Part shown: in pieces, positions 19,901-29,900 of the stretch | How positions within the stretch are numbered: position 1 is the stretch's first letter | Layout of the letters: each line of letters opens with the position of its first letter | Assembly (NCBI RefSeq): GCF_001625695.1 | Contig: NZ_AUXY01000078.1 | Span: forward strand, 1 to 64,000 | Direction: 5' to 3' | Source: Pseudoalteromonas luteoviolacea H33-S | Lineage (GTDB): Bacteria > Pseudomonadota > Gammaproteobacteria > Enterobacterales > Alteromonadaceae | Length of the DNA: 64,000 nucleotides | Program-made: the position numbers and the translations under genes | The notes under the pieces: model-generated | What the model was told of the DNA's origin: nothing | Seen by the model: only the letters and a program-made list of their open reading frames with translations | Database searches by the model: none

Positions 19901-22900
19901 GGTGCAGAGCAAAGGGCTAGATAAGCGGCTTGTCGCTTACTTGAGCTGGCAAGATAATGCGCAGTGTTATTCTAGAACGGAGCTCAGAGCGCAACTGGCG
20001 CAGGTATTACCACAACATATGTTACCCAGCGCATTTGTGACGGTGGAAAAAATCCCTTTGACCAGCAATGGTAAGGTTAATCATAACGCTTTACTCGCAG
20101 TTGATAGTGAAGATCTCCAAGATGAAGAATATGCGGCACCGACCACCGAAACTCAGATTATTCTGGTAAATATTTGGGCTGAATTGCTAGGCATAGACAA
20201 GGCCAAGATCAGTATTTTAGCGAACTTTTTCTCGCTGGGCGGACATTCTCTGTTGAGTGTGCGGCTCATGACCGCGATCCGGACGAGGTTTAATGTCTCA
20301 CTATCGGTGGCAGATATCTTTAGTGCAGCTAATCTGGCCGAGCTAGCAATGGCGGTGGAGCGTGGTGGAGTTCAACACGCTAAGCCTGCAATTACGGCGC
20401 TCACCCGCACGGGGGAGGCACTACCAGTGTCTTTTTCACAGCAAAGGCTGTGGTCCATTGACAAACTTCAGGGAGGGTCGGCGGAATATAACATGCCACT
20501 GGTGTTGGATGTGTCCGGAGAGCTGGATATCTCGATGCTTAATCGGGTGTTCACGACTATCATAGAGCGTCATGAAGTTCTGCGTAGTGTGTATGACACT
20601 CAGGGTAATCAAATAGTACAGCGGATCAGAGCGGCGAATGAGGTTACATTTACAGTCCATGTTGACGACTTGAGTGGACTAAAAGGTGCGGCGCAGGCAA
20701 CTGAAATTGAGAAACAAGTGCAAGCAGATATTGGCCACAGCTTTGATCTGCAACAGGATCTGATGCTGCGGGTCAGGTATCTGAAACAGGGGCCGGGTGT
20801 CGGGGTGTTGTTGTTTAATATGCATCACATAGCCTCCGACGGCTGGTCGATGCAACTGCTCATGAAAGAGTTCTTTACGTTGTATCAGGCCTATAGCCGG
20901 GGACAAAACAGCCCTCTCCCCCCGCTTGATTGCCAATACGGCGATTATGCACACTGGCAGCGCACCCATTTTGAAGGTGAAGCGCTGGAAAAACAACTGG
21001 CCTATTGGCAGCATCAGCTCGATCTTTGCCCCGCAGTCCATAGCTTACCATTGTCCGGTGACAGACCCAGTACCAAACAGTACCTTGGCTCAGCAGTATC
21101 AGCTCAGCTACCTAGCCCTATAGCTGAGCGCTTACTGTCACTGGCTCAGGAGTATCAACTTTCACCGTTTATGCTACTGCACGGCGCGCTGGCGATGTTG
21201 TTAGCACGCCATAGTAATAGTCAGGATATCGTGGTGGGTACACCGGTTGCCAATCGCTTAATGGCGGAATGCGAGCCTCTGATTGGCTTTTTTGTTAACA
21301 CACTTGTGCTTAGAGTGAATACTGCACAGTCGACCATCGGAGACTATTTTACCCATTTAAAAGAGACTCATTTAGCTGCTCAGGCAAATCAGGATGTTCC
21401 ATTCGAGCAGTTGGTCGAGCGCTTAAAGGTCTCAGGAAGCAACGGGTATAACCCACTCTTTCAGATCATGGTAAGTATCGACAGCGACTATGGTGTCAAT
21501 GACCAGCAGGCGCTTGAGGGATTTAAGTTGCCGGGTATTGACTTGGTTGCGCAGCAGACCAATCATGTGCAGGCTAAATTCGATCTGGACATCAATCTAA
21601 GTATCGATGAACAAGGCGTTGGGATCCGCTGGATTTATGATGTCAGCCTGTTCAGTGAAGCCTATATTGAACAGTTAAATACACACTTTTGTCAGTTACT
21701 GACCTCGTTGAGTGAAGTGGATTCTGAGCAAGTACTGCTGAGAGATATCCGTATGCTGTCGACAGCGCAAGAGCACGAATTATTGTTCGAGCTGAATGAT
21801 ACTCAGGTAGCGTATCAAAACAATTGTTGTATTCATGATTTGTTCGAGCAGCAGGTTAGTATGCGGCCTGATCACATCGCATTGGTGGCCGGTACCGAGC
21901 AGTTCAGCTACCAGCAGCTCAATGAACGCGCCAATCAGTTGGCTGAACATCTGACGAATACAGTGATGATCACACCGGATAGTTTGATCGGGCTATGTGC
22001 TTCGCGCTCGCCAGAGATGGTGATCAGTATTCTTGCAATACTCAAAGCTGGCGCTGCTTATGTACCGCTGGATCCCAATTATCCTGCGGCCCGTTTGAGC
22101 TATATGGTGTCAGATGCTGAGTTAACAGTGATTATTGCGGATGAAGTAGGTAAAGTGGCACTGGCGGAGCATGAGGATAAAATTGTTCGGGTCGATGATT
22201 CAACTTGCTATCAAGAATTTAGTGGAGCAAACCGACCGCGGTCCGAGCGGGCATTAAATGCCAGTCACCTCGCTTATGTTATCTACACCTCAGGCTCGAC
22301 CGGGCAGCCCAAAGGGGTCATGGTGACACACAATAATTTAGTGAATTACCAGCTCAATGTAGCGCAGCGTTATCGCATCTGTGAGCAGGATCGCGTTTTG
22401 CAATTCTCTAGCCTCAGCTTTGATATTTTTGCCGAAGAGCTGTTTGGGGCATTGTGCCATGGTGCCAGCCTCGTTTTGCGTGATGAGGACAGCGTAGTGA
22501 GTGCAACTGCATTCTGGTCTTTTTGTCAGCAACATCAGATTTCCGTGATCAGCTTGCCAACGGCGTTTTGGGCTCAGGTAAATGAAAGCTTTGCGGCCGC
22601 TCAAAGTAGCACTTTGCGCTGCATCATAGTAGGTGGGGAAGCACTGCCTGAAGCTGCGGTCAGGACATTCTTTGAAGCTCACCGAGAGGTCGAACTTCAC
22701 AACACTTATGGACCAACCGAGGCAACCATTACCGCCAGCGGGGTTGCTTTACGCGGCGGCGAACCGGTTACGATAGGTTATGCTAACCCCAATTGCCAGC
22801 TATTGGTGCTGGATGAAAACCGGGCACTGGTGCCCAAAGGGGCAGTCGGTGAGTTGTATATCGGCGGTGACGGAGTTGCTCGGGGATATCTAAACAGGCC

Positions 22901-25900
22901 TAAGTTGAGTGAGCGGCAGTTTATCACCAACCCATATGCCACCGAGCTAGGCGCTCAGCGCTTGTACCGTACCGGAGATTTGGTTCGCTATTTGAGTGAC
23001 GGCAATCTGGAGTTTGTTGGCAGGGCAGATGAGCAGGTCAAGATCCGCGGCTTTCGGGTTGAACTGGGGGAAGTAGAAAATGTACTGGCGGCTTATGGCG
23101 ATGTTGAGGCGGCCGTGGTGGTTACCTGCGACACTCCGGCGGGTAAACAATTGGTTGGCTATGTACGTTCAGCACTAGCAGAAAATGCAGAAACGCGTGC
23201 CGCTTTACTTAGCGAACTCAAATCCTTTGTTGCTGAAAAATTACCCAACTACATGAATCCCAGTGTATTAATGGCGGTTACTCAGTGGCCATTAAGCAGC
23301 AATGGTAAGATTGACAAGCGCGCGCTGCCGGAGCCCGATGCTAGCCTTATGGCGGGCAGGTACATCGCACCAGAAGGTGAACAAGAGCACGCTCTGGTGG
23401 CAATATGGTCTGAATTGCTGAGTATTTCGACGGATAAAATCAGCGCCACAGCGAACTTTTTTGACCTCGGGGGGCATTCGGTGCTCGCCATTCGCTTGAC
23501 GTCTGAGATCAAAAACCAATTTGGCAAAGAGTTGTCGCCAAGGGCTGTATTTGAACACAGTACACTGCGCGATATGGCCGCGCTGTTAGACAGTACTGAC
23601 ATTGCAACGGGCGCTATGAGTATTACGCCGGTCAAGGATAGTGACATCCGTATTCCTTTGTCGTATTCCCAACAAAGATTGTGGTTTATCGATCAATTAC
23701 AGGGGGGGACGCCTGAGTACAATATCTGTGTTGCATTTGATATCGCTGGAAAATTGCAGCTTGATAAGATTGAAAAAACCATGCTTGCGCTGATTAAACG
23801 GCACGAGATACTGAGAACGGTTTATGTAGATGATGAGCAAGGCACCCATCAGGTGGTGATACCTGAGCACGATGTTCAGTTTGCTCTGGAGCGTGACGAT
23901 CTACGTCATCTGAGCGGTGCTGAGCAAACGCAACAGGCGAACGCTATTTTGAGGGAGAAATACGGCCAGGCCTATGATCTTTCGCAGGATGTACCTGCAA
24001 GAATGGGATATATCTGGCTTGGCGGTGATGCTGGAGAGTTCGAGACCCGCGGTGTGATGTGGTTTAATATTCATCATATTGCGATAGATGGCTGGTCACT
24101 GGATATTTTAATGCGTGAGTTTAGCCGGGTTTACCGCGCTTACTGTGATGACACGTCTCATCAACTAGCGCCGTTAACCTTGCAATATGCCGACTATGCT
24201 TACTGGCAAAAATCTCGCTTTGATAGTGCAGATTTCCAACAGCAAACAGATTATTGGTTGGAGCAACTGCAAGGCGCACCAGATGTTCATTCCCTCTATA
24301 CTAAGTCTGTGCGACCGCCGATCAAAGGTAATCAGGGCCACAGGTTTACCAGTCAGCTGCCGGTGGCTATTGGGCAGAGTTTACATAAATTGGCCAAGAC
24401 TCATGAAATGACGCCGTTTATGTTATTACATGGTGCTCTGGCATTGGTGTTGGCCAAAAATAGCCAGTCAAATGATGTGGTGGTTGGCACTCCGGTGGTA
24501 GGGAGAACCGACGTGGCACTGAGCGACCTAGTGGGCTTTTTTGTCAATACACTGGCGTTGCGGGTTACCACGGATTTCACTCAGTTAAGTGATTATCTGG
24601 CGCATGTTAAAGAAGTACACTTGTCCGCTCAGGACAATCAGGATGTGCCATTAGATTTGATCATAGAACGCCTGCGTCTGACCCGTAGTGCTTCGTATTC
24701 ACCGCTGTTTCAAATTGCCCTCACCACTATCAGTGATTATGGTCTAGGGGAAACGAGCTTGGCCGAGGAAGATCAGGACACGCTGAGCGATTTCGAGATG
24801 ACGATGCGAATGATGTCACAAACCACAGTGCTGTTTGATCTGCAGGTTGGTTTATATATTTCCGATCAAGGGGTGGAGCTTAGCTGGACTTACGACACAG
24901 AGTTGTTTGAGTGCTCATATATTGAAGGTCTGGATGCACAATTGCGCCATTTGTTCGTCCAACTTGCAGAGGTTAGTGAGCAACCTCATTCTCTTCCTGA
25001 ATTGAAAGAACTTAGTTTTGTTTCTCAACAGCAGCAGAGCGAGTTAATGCAAGAGTTGTCCGAACCGCTTGCGGAGTTCACTCATGAACAGCGCCTGCAC
25101 AGTCAGTTTGAGGCAATTGCAGCGGTATCGCCTGACAGTGTTGCTTTACATCACAATGGTCAGACAATGAGTTATGCTGAACTAGATAGGCGGGCGACGC
25201 AGTTGTCACATTATCTGATCCTGCACGCCGGTATTAAGCCCAAAGATTTAGTCGGGGTGGCGTTAAATACTTCTTTTGAGTTGGTGATCACGCTGCTCGC
25301 CATTCTTAAAGCAGGTGCTGGGTATGTGCCTTTGGCGGCTGAGCACCGTCAGGCCGCTGAGCGCATGCAACGAATTATCAACGAAGCTCAGCTGGTTCAT
25401 ATTATTAGCCACACTCAAAGCGATGGTGGTTTATCCGCAGTAACTGAGGTCACTCAGCTCGACCTACCAGAGACCCAAGAGAAGATTGCGGCGATGCCGA
25501 ATAGCGCAGCTGCCCTGTCTGGACACTTGGAAGACCCAGCCTATGTGCTGTATACCTCAGGCTCAACTGGGAGGCCAAAGGGGTGTGTAGTTAGTCATGG
25601 CGCTATGGTGAACTTCCTGAAAGCGATGGAGAGTGGTCTAGATGGCGCGCTATCGAAAAAAACGCGCTTGCTGTCAGTGTCTTCTATTGGTTTTGACATC
25701 GCTGGGTTTGACCTTTGGGGGCCATTGTCCTGTGGTGGTCAGGTAGTACTGGCCGATCGTCAGGATGTGATTGACCCCGATAGACTGGCGCAGTTACTCA
25801 AGGCGCACCATATCAACTTTATGCAGGCCACTCCTGCAACTTGGCAATTGCTGGTGGATAATGGCTGGCAGGGCAAGACTGATCTGTGCGTGCTCAGTGG

Positions 25901-26924
25901 TGGAGAAGCCCTCAATGTGGAGTTGGCCCGACAATTATTGAGCAGCTGCGACCGATTATGGAACGGCTATGGTCCTACAGAAGCAACCGTTTATTCGTTA
26001 CTTAACGAAATTACCGAGGAAAATCTCAGTGATACGGTGTTACTGGGGACGCAGTTGGACAACGTCCGCCATTTGGTGGTAGATGGCAATGGCAATCCGG
26101 TGCCTGAGTTTGCAATCGGCGAGCTGTTAATCTCCGGTTTGGGTCTAGCAACGGGTTATTTACATCAGCCAGAACTTACGACGCAGCGCTTTATCAACTA
26201 TTCCCACGCGGACTCTGAACCAGTACGGATGTATAAAACTGGCGATCTGGTCAGGCGTCTCCCTGATGGGCAGTTCGCCTATATCGGGCGCAGTGATGAT
26301 CAAATTAAAATTAGAGGAATGCGTATTGAGCTGGGTGAAGTCGAATCGCAGTTGTCCCAGTTAGAAGGGGTGTTGTCTTGTCGCGTGTTATTACGCGAGT
26401 TGCCCAATGGTGAACCAGGGATCATCGCTTACATTCATGCCCAGGTACAGGCCGAAGATGAATTGCAGGCCTTTATCAGTATTCATCAGGCGCGTTTGAG
26501 TGAACGCCTGCCGCAGTATATGCTCCCCAGCCATTTTGTGCTGGTTGATAGCTGGCCTATGACAGTGAATGGCAAACTGGATAAATCACGGTTGCCTGAA
26601 GTTCAGCTTGGCGACGAGCAGGCTATTATCAGTGCCCAGACAGAAACGGAAGCAGTGCTGTTGGCCATGTACGCTGAGCTGTTAGGTATCGCACAGGAGA
26701 AGATTAGTGTCACAGCAAACTTCTTTGAACTGGGCGGCCACTCTTTGTTGTTGATAAGGCTCAGAAGTATGATCCTTGAGCAGCTCTCAGTCTCCATTGA
26801 TGTACAGGGGCTGTATCGGATCCGGGGGCTCCGTGAGTTGGCGCAGCTTTGCGATGTACTGCGTGCGCGACAAACTGTCTCTGAATCATTGAAAGAGCAA
26901 GAATTCGAAGAGGCAGAGTTTTAA
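16980..26924 (+). CDS. NRPS, three modules: docking-(C-A-PCP)x3
   Basis: 3314 residues; its ATG overlaps the previous stop by 4 nt (ATGA), typical of translational coupling. Docking domain 1-53. Module 1: C HHIASDG from 206, A YVIYTSGSTG from 690, PCP LGGHS Ser 1090. Module 2: C HHIASDG from 1282, A from 1766, PCP Ser 2167. Module 3: C HHIAIDG from 2365, A YVLYTSGSTG from 2855, PCP Ser 3255. By-eye codes: DVFVYGAVIK (unassigned); DIESIGTITK, which shares E239, S278, I299 and G301 with the lysine code DAESIGSVCK as I remember it and may take a basic residue such as diaminopropionate; DIFQLGGVYK, which shares DIF-LG with the hydroxyphenylglycine code DIFHLGLLCK and may take an arylglycine. No epimerase or methyltransferase insert. 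The C-terminal tail EQEFEEAEF is strongly acidic and fits the next docking domain. Confidence 0.95.
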   Translation: MSLLKLVQSAAEQGVYLSAEQGQLNYELSVAEFPTQLKEQILAVKPELIAFLSSGMAREAEITHSAKEGDLLDVSFSQFRLWFIDQLQGGTPEYNMPLALNVTGQLNLPLVTSVFNTIIDRHMVLRSVYVGNEQNIRQYIRPMTEVEFAINCVDLSHLQGEAQTAEVQRLVEADLTTAFDLANDLMLRVSYIKRSSHSGVLLFNMHHIASDGWSMQVLLKEFFALYHAREQGQSDPLPALSIQYADYARWQQEHLAGELLDKQMAYWTEQLADVPASHSLMLDKVRPKVKQHRGSAVTGELPSSVTQPLLQLAKAQQLSPFMLLHGVLSLLLSRHSNSDDIVIGTPVANRQMSDLEPLIGFFANTLVLRANTRHETLSDYFKHIRTVHLDAQANQDVPFEHLVERLNVPRNSAHNPLFQIVMTSDSDFGVNDSEESASFSLPNVVLETHESSLLHAKFDLNIDLRISEHGMSMRWLYDESLFEHSHIEQLQANFCRMLSGLSQLTDLNSDPQCLPLLSDAELAHQIYAQNETTQSFDNTLCLHQRFEQQAALQPDSVALRCGDELLTYEQLNARANQLAHYLSSTYELQPDTLVGICAERSVEMVIGMLAILKAGGAYVPLDPNYPSDRLVYMARDAQLSIVLTQGNAPQALSSFACELIAIEQTSLYSHYRCDNPDVLSTDLNLYNLAYVIYTSGSTGNPKGVMVSHNNVNHLILAQSYFIGGPGKCLAHCNSVSFDVAVFELWGALLTGASVLIVPQQVLLSPTAFGQLLQTQQVTDLVLSVGLYNQYQDILMDQLGGLDNLYIGGDALDPSRMRKQLQAPQRPKRVFNAYGPTECTVIAIAGELHTLVPESTSVPLGKPLNNTRIYILDRNLQALPQGSVGEIYIAGEGVAKGYLNQPELTAERFLADPFQPDSAAKMYKSGDLGRRLKDGSIEFVGRVDKQVKIRGFRIEPGEIETALLDCNGVREAAVLVQSKGLDKRLVAYLSWQDNAQCYSRTELRAQLAQVLPQHMLPSAFVTVEKIPLTSNGKVNHNALLAVDSEDLQDEEYAAPTTETQIILVNIWAELLGIDKAKISILANFFSLGGHSLLSVRLMTAIRTRFNVSLSVADIFSAANLAELAMAVERGGVQHAKPAITALTRTGEALPVSFSQQRLWSIDKLQGGSAEYNMPLVLDVSGELDISMLNRVFTTIIERHEVLRSVYDTQGNQIVQRIRAANEVTFTVHVDDLSGLKGAAQATEIEKQVQADIGHSFDLQQDLMLRVRYLKQGPGVGVLLFNMHHIASDGWSMQLLMKEFFTLYQAYSRGQNSPLPPLDCQYGDYAHWQRTHFEGEALEKQLAYWQHQLDLCPAVHSLPLSGDRPSTKQYLGSAVSAQLPSPIAERLLSLAQEYQLSPFMLLHGALAMLLARHSNSQDIVVGTPVANRLMAECEPLIGFFVNTLVLRVNTAQSTIGDYFTHLKETHLAAQANQDVPFEQLVERLKVSGSNGYNPLFQIMVSIDSDYGVNDQQALEGFKLPGIDLVAQQTNHVQAKFDLDINLSIDEQGVGIRWIYDVSLFSEAYIEQLNTHFCQLLTSLSEVDSEQVLLRDIRMLSTAQEHELLFELNDTQVAYQNNCCIHDLFEQQVSMRPDHIALVAGTEQFSYQQLNERANQLAEHLTNTVMITPDSLIGLCASRSPEMVISILAILKAGAAYVPLDPNYPAARLSYMVSDAELTVIIADEVGKVALAEHEDKIVRVDDSTCYQEFSGANRPRSERALNASHLAYVIYTSGSTGQPKGVMVTHNNLVNYQLNVAQRYRICEQDRVLQFSSLSFDIFAEELFGALCHGASLVLRDEDSVVSATAFWSFCQQHQISVISLPTAFWAQVNESFAAAQSSTLRCIIVGGEALPEAAVRTFFEAHREVELHNTYGPTEATITASGVALRGGEPVTIGYANPNCQLLVLDENRALVPKGAVGELYIGGDGVARGYLNRPKLSERQFITNPYATELGAQRLYRTGDLVRYLSDGNLEFVGRADEQVKIRGFRVELGEVENVLAAYGDVEAAVVVTCDTPAGKQLVGYVRSALAENAETRAALLSELKSFVAEKLPNYMNPSVLMAVTQWPLSSNGKIDKRALPEPDASLMAGRYIAPEGEQEHALVAIWSELLSISTDKISATANFFDLGGHSVLAIRLTSEIKNQFGKELSPRAVFEHSTLRDMAALLDSTDIATGAMSITPVKDSDIRIPLSYSQQRLWFIDQLQGGTPEYNICVAFDIAGKLQLDKIEKTMLALIKRHEILRTVYVDDEQGTHQVVIPEHDVQFALERDDLRHLSGAEQTQQANAILREKYGQAYDLSQDVPARMGYIWLGGDAGEFETRGVMWFNIHHIAIDGWSLDILMREFSRVYRAYCDDTSHQLAPLTLQYADYAYWQKSRFDSADFQQQTDYWLEQLQGAPDVHSLYTKSVRPPIKGNQGHRFTSQLPVAIGQSLHKLAKTHEMTPFMLLHGALALVLAKNSQSNDVVVGTPVVGRTDVALSDLVGFFVNTLALRVTTDFTQLSDYLAHVKEVHLSAQDNQDVPLDLIIERLRLTRSASYSPLFQIALTTISDYGLGETSLAEEDQDTLSDFEMTMRMMSQTTVLFDLQVGLYISDQGVELSWTYDTELFECSYIEGLDAQLRHLFVQLAEVSEQPHSLPELKELSFVSQQQQSELMQELSEPLAEFTHEQRLHSQFEAIAAVSPDSVALHHNGQTMSYAELDRRATQLSHYLILHAGIKPKDLVGVALNTSFELVITLLAILKAGAGYVPLAAEHRQAAERMQRIINEAQLVHIISHTQSDGGLSAVTEVTQLDLPETQEKIAAMPNSAAALSGHLEDPAYVLYTSGSTGRPKGCVVSHGAMVNFLKAMESGLDGALSKKTRLLSVSSIGFDIAGFDLWGPLSCGGQVVLADRQDVIDPDRLAQLLKAHHINFMQATPATWQLLVDNGWQGKTDLCVLSGGEALNVELARQLLSSCDRLWNGYGPTEATVYSLLNEITEENLSDTVLLGTQLDNVRHLVVDGNGNPVPEFAIGELLISGLGLATGYLHQPELTTQRFINYSHADSEPVRMYKTGDLVRRLPDGQFAYIGRSDDQIKIRGMRIELGEVESQLSQLEGVLSCRVLLRELPNGEPGIIAYIHAQVQAEDELQAFISIHQARLSERLPQYMLPSHFVLVDSWPMTVNGKLDKSRLPEVQLGDEQAIISAQTETEAVLLAMYAELLGIAQEKISVTANFFELGGHSLLLIRLRSMILEQLSVSIDVQGLYRIRGLRELAQLCDVLRARQTVSESLKEQEFEEAEF

Positions 26925-26925
26925 T

Positions 26926-29900
26926 ATGATTGCACAAGAAATAGTTGCGATGCTGGCAACTCATAATATAGATATCACACTGGAATCCGGTGAGAAGATT
27001 AAAGTTAAGGCACCAAAAGGAGCCTTAACACCTGAGCTTACTACGGCCATCAGTACCAACAAACAGGCGCTGGTCGAATATCTGACTTATGTACAGTCTT
27101 TTACCGATGGTGGGATCGAAGAGGGGGAGCAGATCAGCCAGTTGGATTTAACCAGCTATCCATTGTCATTCACTCAGCAGCGCCTGTGGTTTCTTGATAA
27201 GCTTCAGGGGAGTTCGGCGGAATACAACATGCCGATGGCGTTTAACGTTTCTGGCCCGCTTGATCTTCAACTCGTGCAACGGGTGTTAATAAGTATAATC
27301 GAACGCCATCATATACTACGCAGTATCTATCTGGGAGAAGGTGATAAAGTTACGCAGCATATTCAGAATATGTCTGATATTGACTTACGGGTGGAAGTGA
27401 AAGATTTGACTGCCTTGGCACCAGAGTTACAGACACTTAGAGTGACTGACTTGGTGCGATCGGATTTCACTAGAGCATTTGATTTGACTTGCGATCTGAT
27501 GGTCCGGGTGAGTTATATCAGGCAGTCACAGGCACAAGGCATACTGTTGTTTAATATGCACCATATCGCCTCTGATGGCTGGTCAGTTGAGGTATTGATC
27601 AGAGAATTTTTTACCTTGTATCAGGCTTATTACCTTAACAGGCCAGATCCTTTGCCCGTACTGACTATTCAGTACGGCGATTATGCACAGTGGCAAAGGC
27701 GCAATTTGGATGGGCCTGCGTTGGAAAAGCAATTGACGTACTGGCAAAATCAGTTAGCCGACGCGCCGACAATGCACTCACTACCTTTAGATTTCAGCCG
27801 GCCAAAGTTGAAACAGTATCAAGGAGGGAGTGTGCAGGGTGAATTACCGGCCAGCGTTGCCCAGCGTTTGTTGGCGATGGCCAGAGCCCATCAGCTCTCG
27901 CCATTTATGTTGCTGCATGGTGCCCTGTCACTATTGCTATCACAGCATGCAAATAGTAATGATATTGTGATTGGGACACCCGTTGCAAACAGGATGCGCG
28001 CCGAACTGGAGCCCTTGATTGGCTTTTTTGCTAATACGCTGGTGTTACGTGTCAATACTCAGCATGCCAGTCTGGCGGCTTATTTGTCGCATGTCAGAGA
28101 AGTGCATCTGGGTGCCCAGTCAAATCAGGATGTGCCGTTCGAACAGCTTGTGGAATGTTTGGATATCCCCCGCAGTGCGGCACATAACCCCTTGTTCCAG
28201 ATAGTGATGACCACAGACAGCCAATACGGCGTGGCTGAACAAGAAAGTGAGGAAATCTATGAGCTTCCTGGGGTCGAGCTGCAGCCATATGGAGCTGACC
28301 TGGCTCAGGCGAAATTTGATCTGGATATTGACTTGCAATTGACTGAGCGAGGTCTCAGCCTACGCTGGATCTATGATACTAGCCTATTTACCCAGAGCAG
28401 TGTGATTAGATTAAATGATCATTTGTCACGTTTATTAACCGCACTGAGTGAAGTGACCTCCATGGAGATTGCGCCACACAGTCTGCCGATTTTGTCTGAT
28501 GCGGAGTATCGTTATTTAAGTCAGACTTTAAATACTACGGCTGTGGACTACCCTGATTCTCAATGTATTCATGAACTGTTCGAAGCCCAGGCAGTGCAAA
28601 CGCCAGAAGCAATAGCGATAGTCGACAATCAGCATTCCATAAGCTACCGGGTATTGAATGAGCGGGCAAATCAATTGGCACACCACCTGATAGATCATCA
28701 TCAGATTAAGGCAGAGCAGCTGATTGGTTTGTGTGTCACTCGGTCAATCAACATGATGGTGTCAATCCTGGCAATTCTTAAAGCTGGCGGTGCCTATGTG
28801 CCGCTCGACCCGCTATCGCCACCAGCGAGGATAGAGGGCATAATCAATGATGCTGGGCTGAGGCTCATTCTTGCCGACAGTGCACATTGTCCATTGTTAA
28901 GTAGTTTTTCCGGAGAGACTCTAATCATGGATGAACTATCAGTGAAGAGTGGTTGTACTAAGAATATTTACAAAAAAACTCGGTCACTGACTTCCTCTAG
29001 TCTCGCTTATGTGTTTTATACTTCAGGGTCCACTGGTCAGCCTAAAGGTGTTATGATTGAGCATAGTGGTGTCATTAACATGAGCCTAGCTCAACAGCAG
29101 TATTGCCAGCTGACACCGCAAAGCCGTGTGATGCAGTTTGCCTCTATTGGCTTTGATGCCAGCGTTGCAGAGTGGATGATGGCACTGTTATCAGGGGCGC
29201 AGTTGCATATCTGTCCGGAACCTATTAAACAAGCGGCACCAGCGCTCAGTGACTGGTTGTTGTCGCAGCAGATAACCCACCTAACCATACCACCTGTGTT
29301 ATTGGAGGTATTGCGTTTTCACGAGGATTATTGTTTTGAAGCTTTGCTGGTAGGTGGTGAAGCATGCTCTGCTAGCGTGGCAGCACAATGGGCCCGAACT
29401 TATGCCATGTATAACGCCTATGGACCGACCGAAGCAAGTGTTTGCGCCACTATGGGACGGATTGAACCGGAAAAAACACTACATATTGGTCGGGCACTCG
29501 CCAACATGCAGTTATACGTGGTGAGTGAACAGGGGGCACTGTTGCCAGAGGGGTGTATCGGAGAGTTGTGGATTGGCGGTACTGGGCTTGCCCGCGGATA
29601 CTTAAACCAGCCTGAGCTTAGCAAGGAAAAGTTCATTTCCAACCCTTTCTTTGATGGTACAGTTGGATGTAGCCCAGACAAAGTGTATCGCAGCGGAGAC
29701 TTAGTTCGTTATTTACCAGATGGAACACTGGAGTTTATTGGGCGGGTGGATGCACAGGTTAAAATTCGTGGCTTCAGAATTGAGCTTGGTGAGATAGAAA
29801 GTCAATTAAATCAATTGCCTGGCATTGACTCATCACTTGTGTTAGTATCTTCAACCGGTCACGATAAACAGATTTTAGCCTACATTAAGCCGCATCTCAC

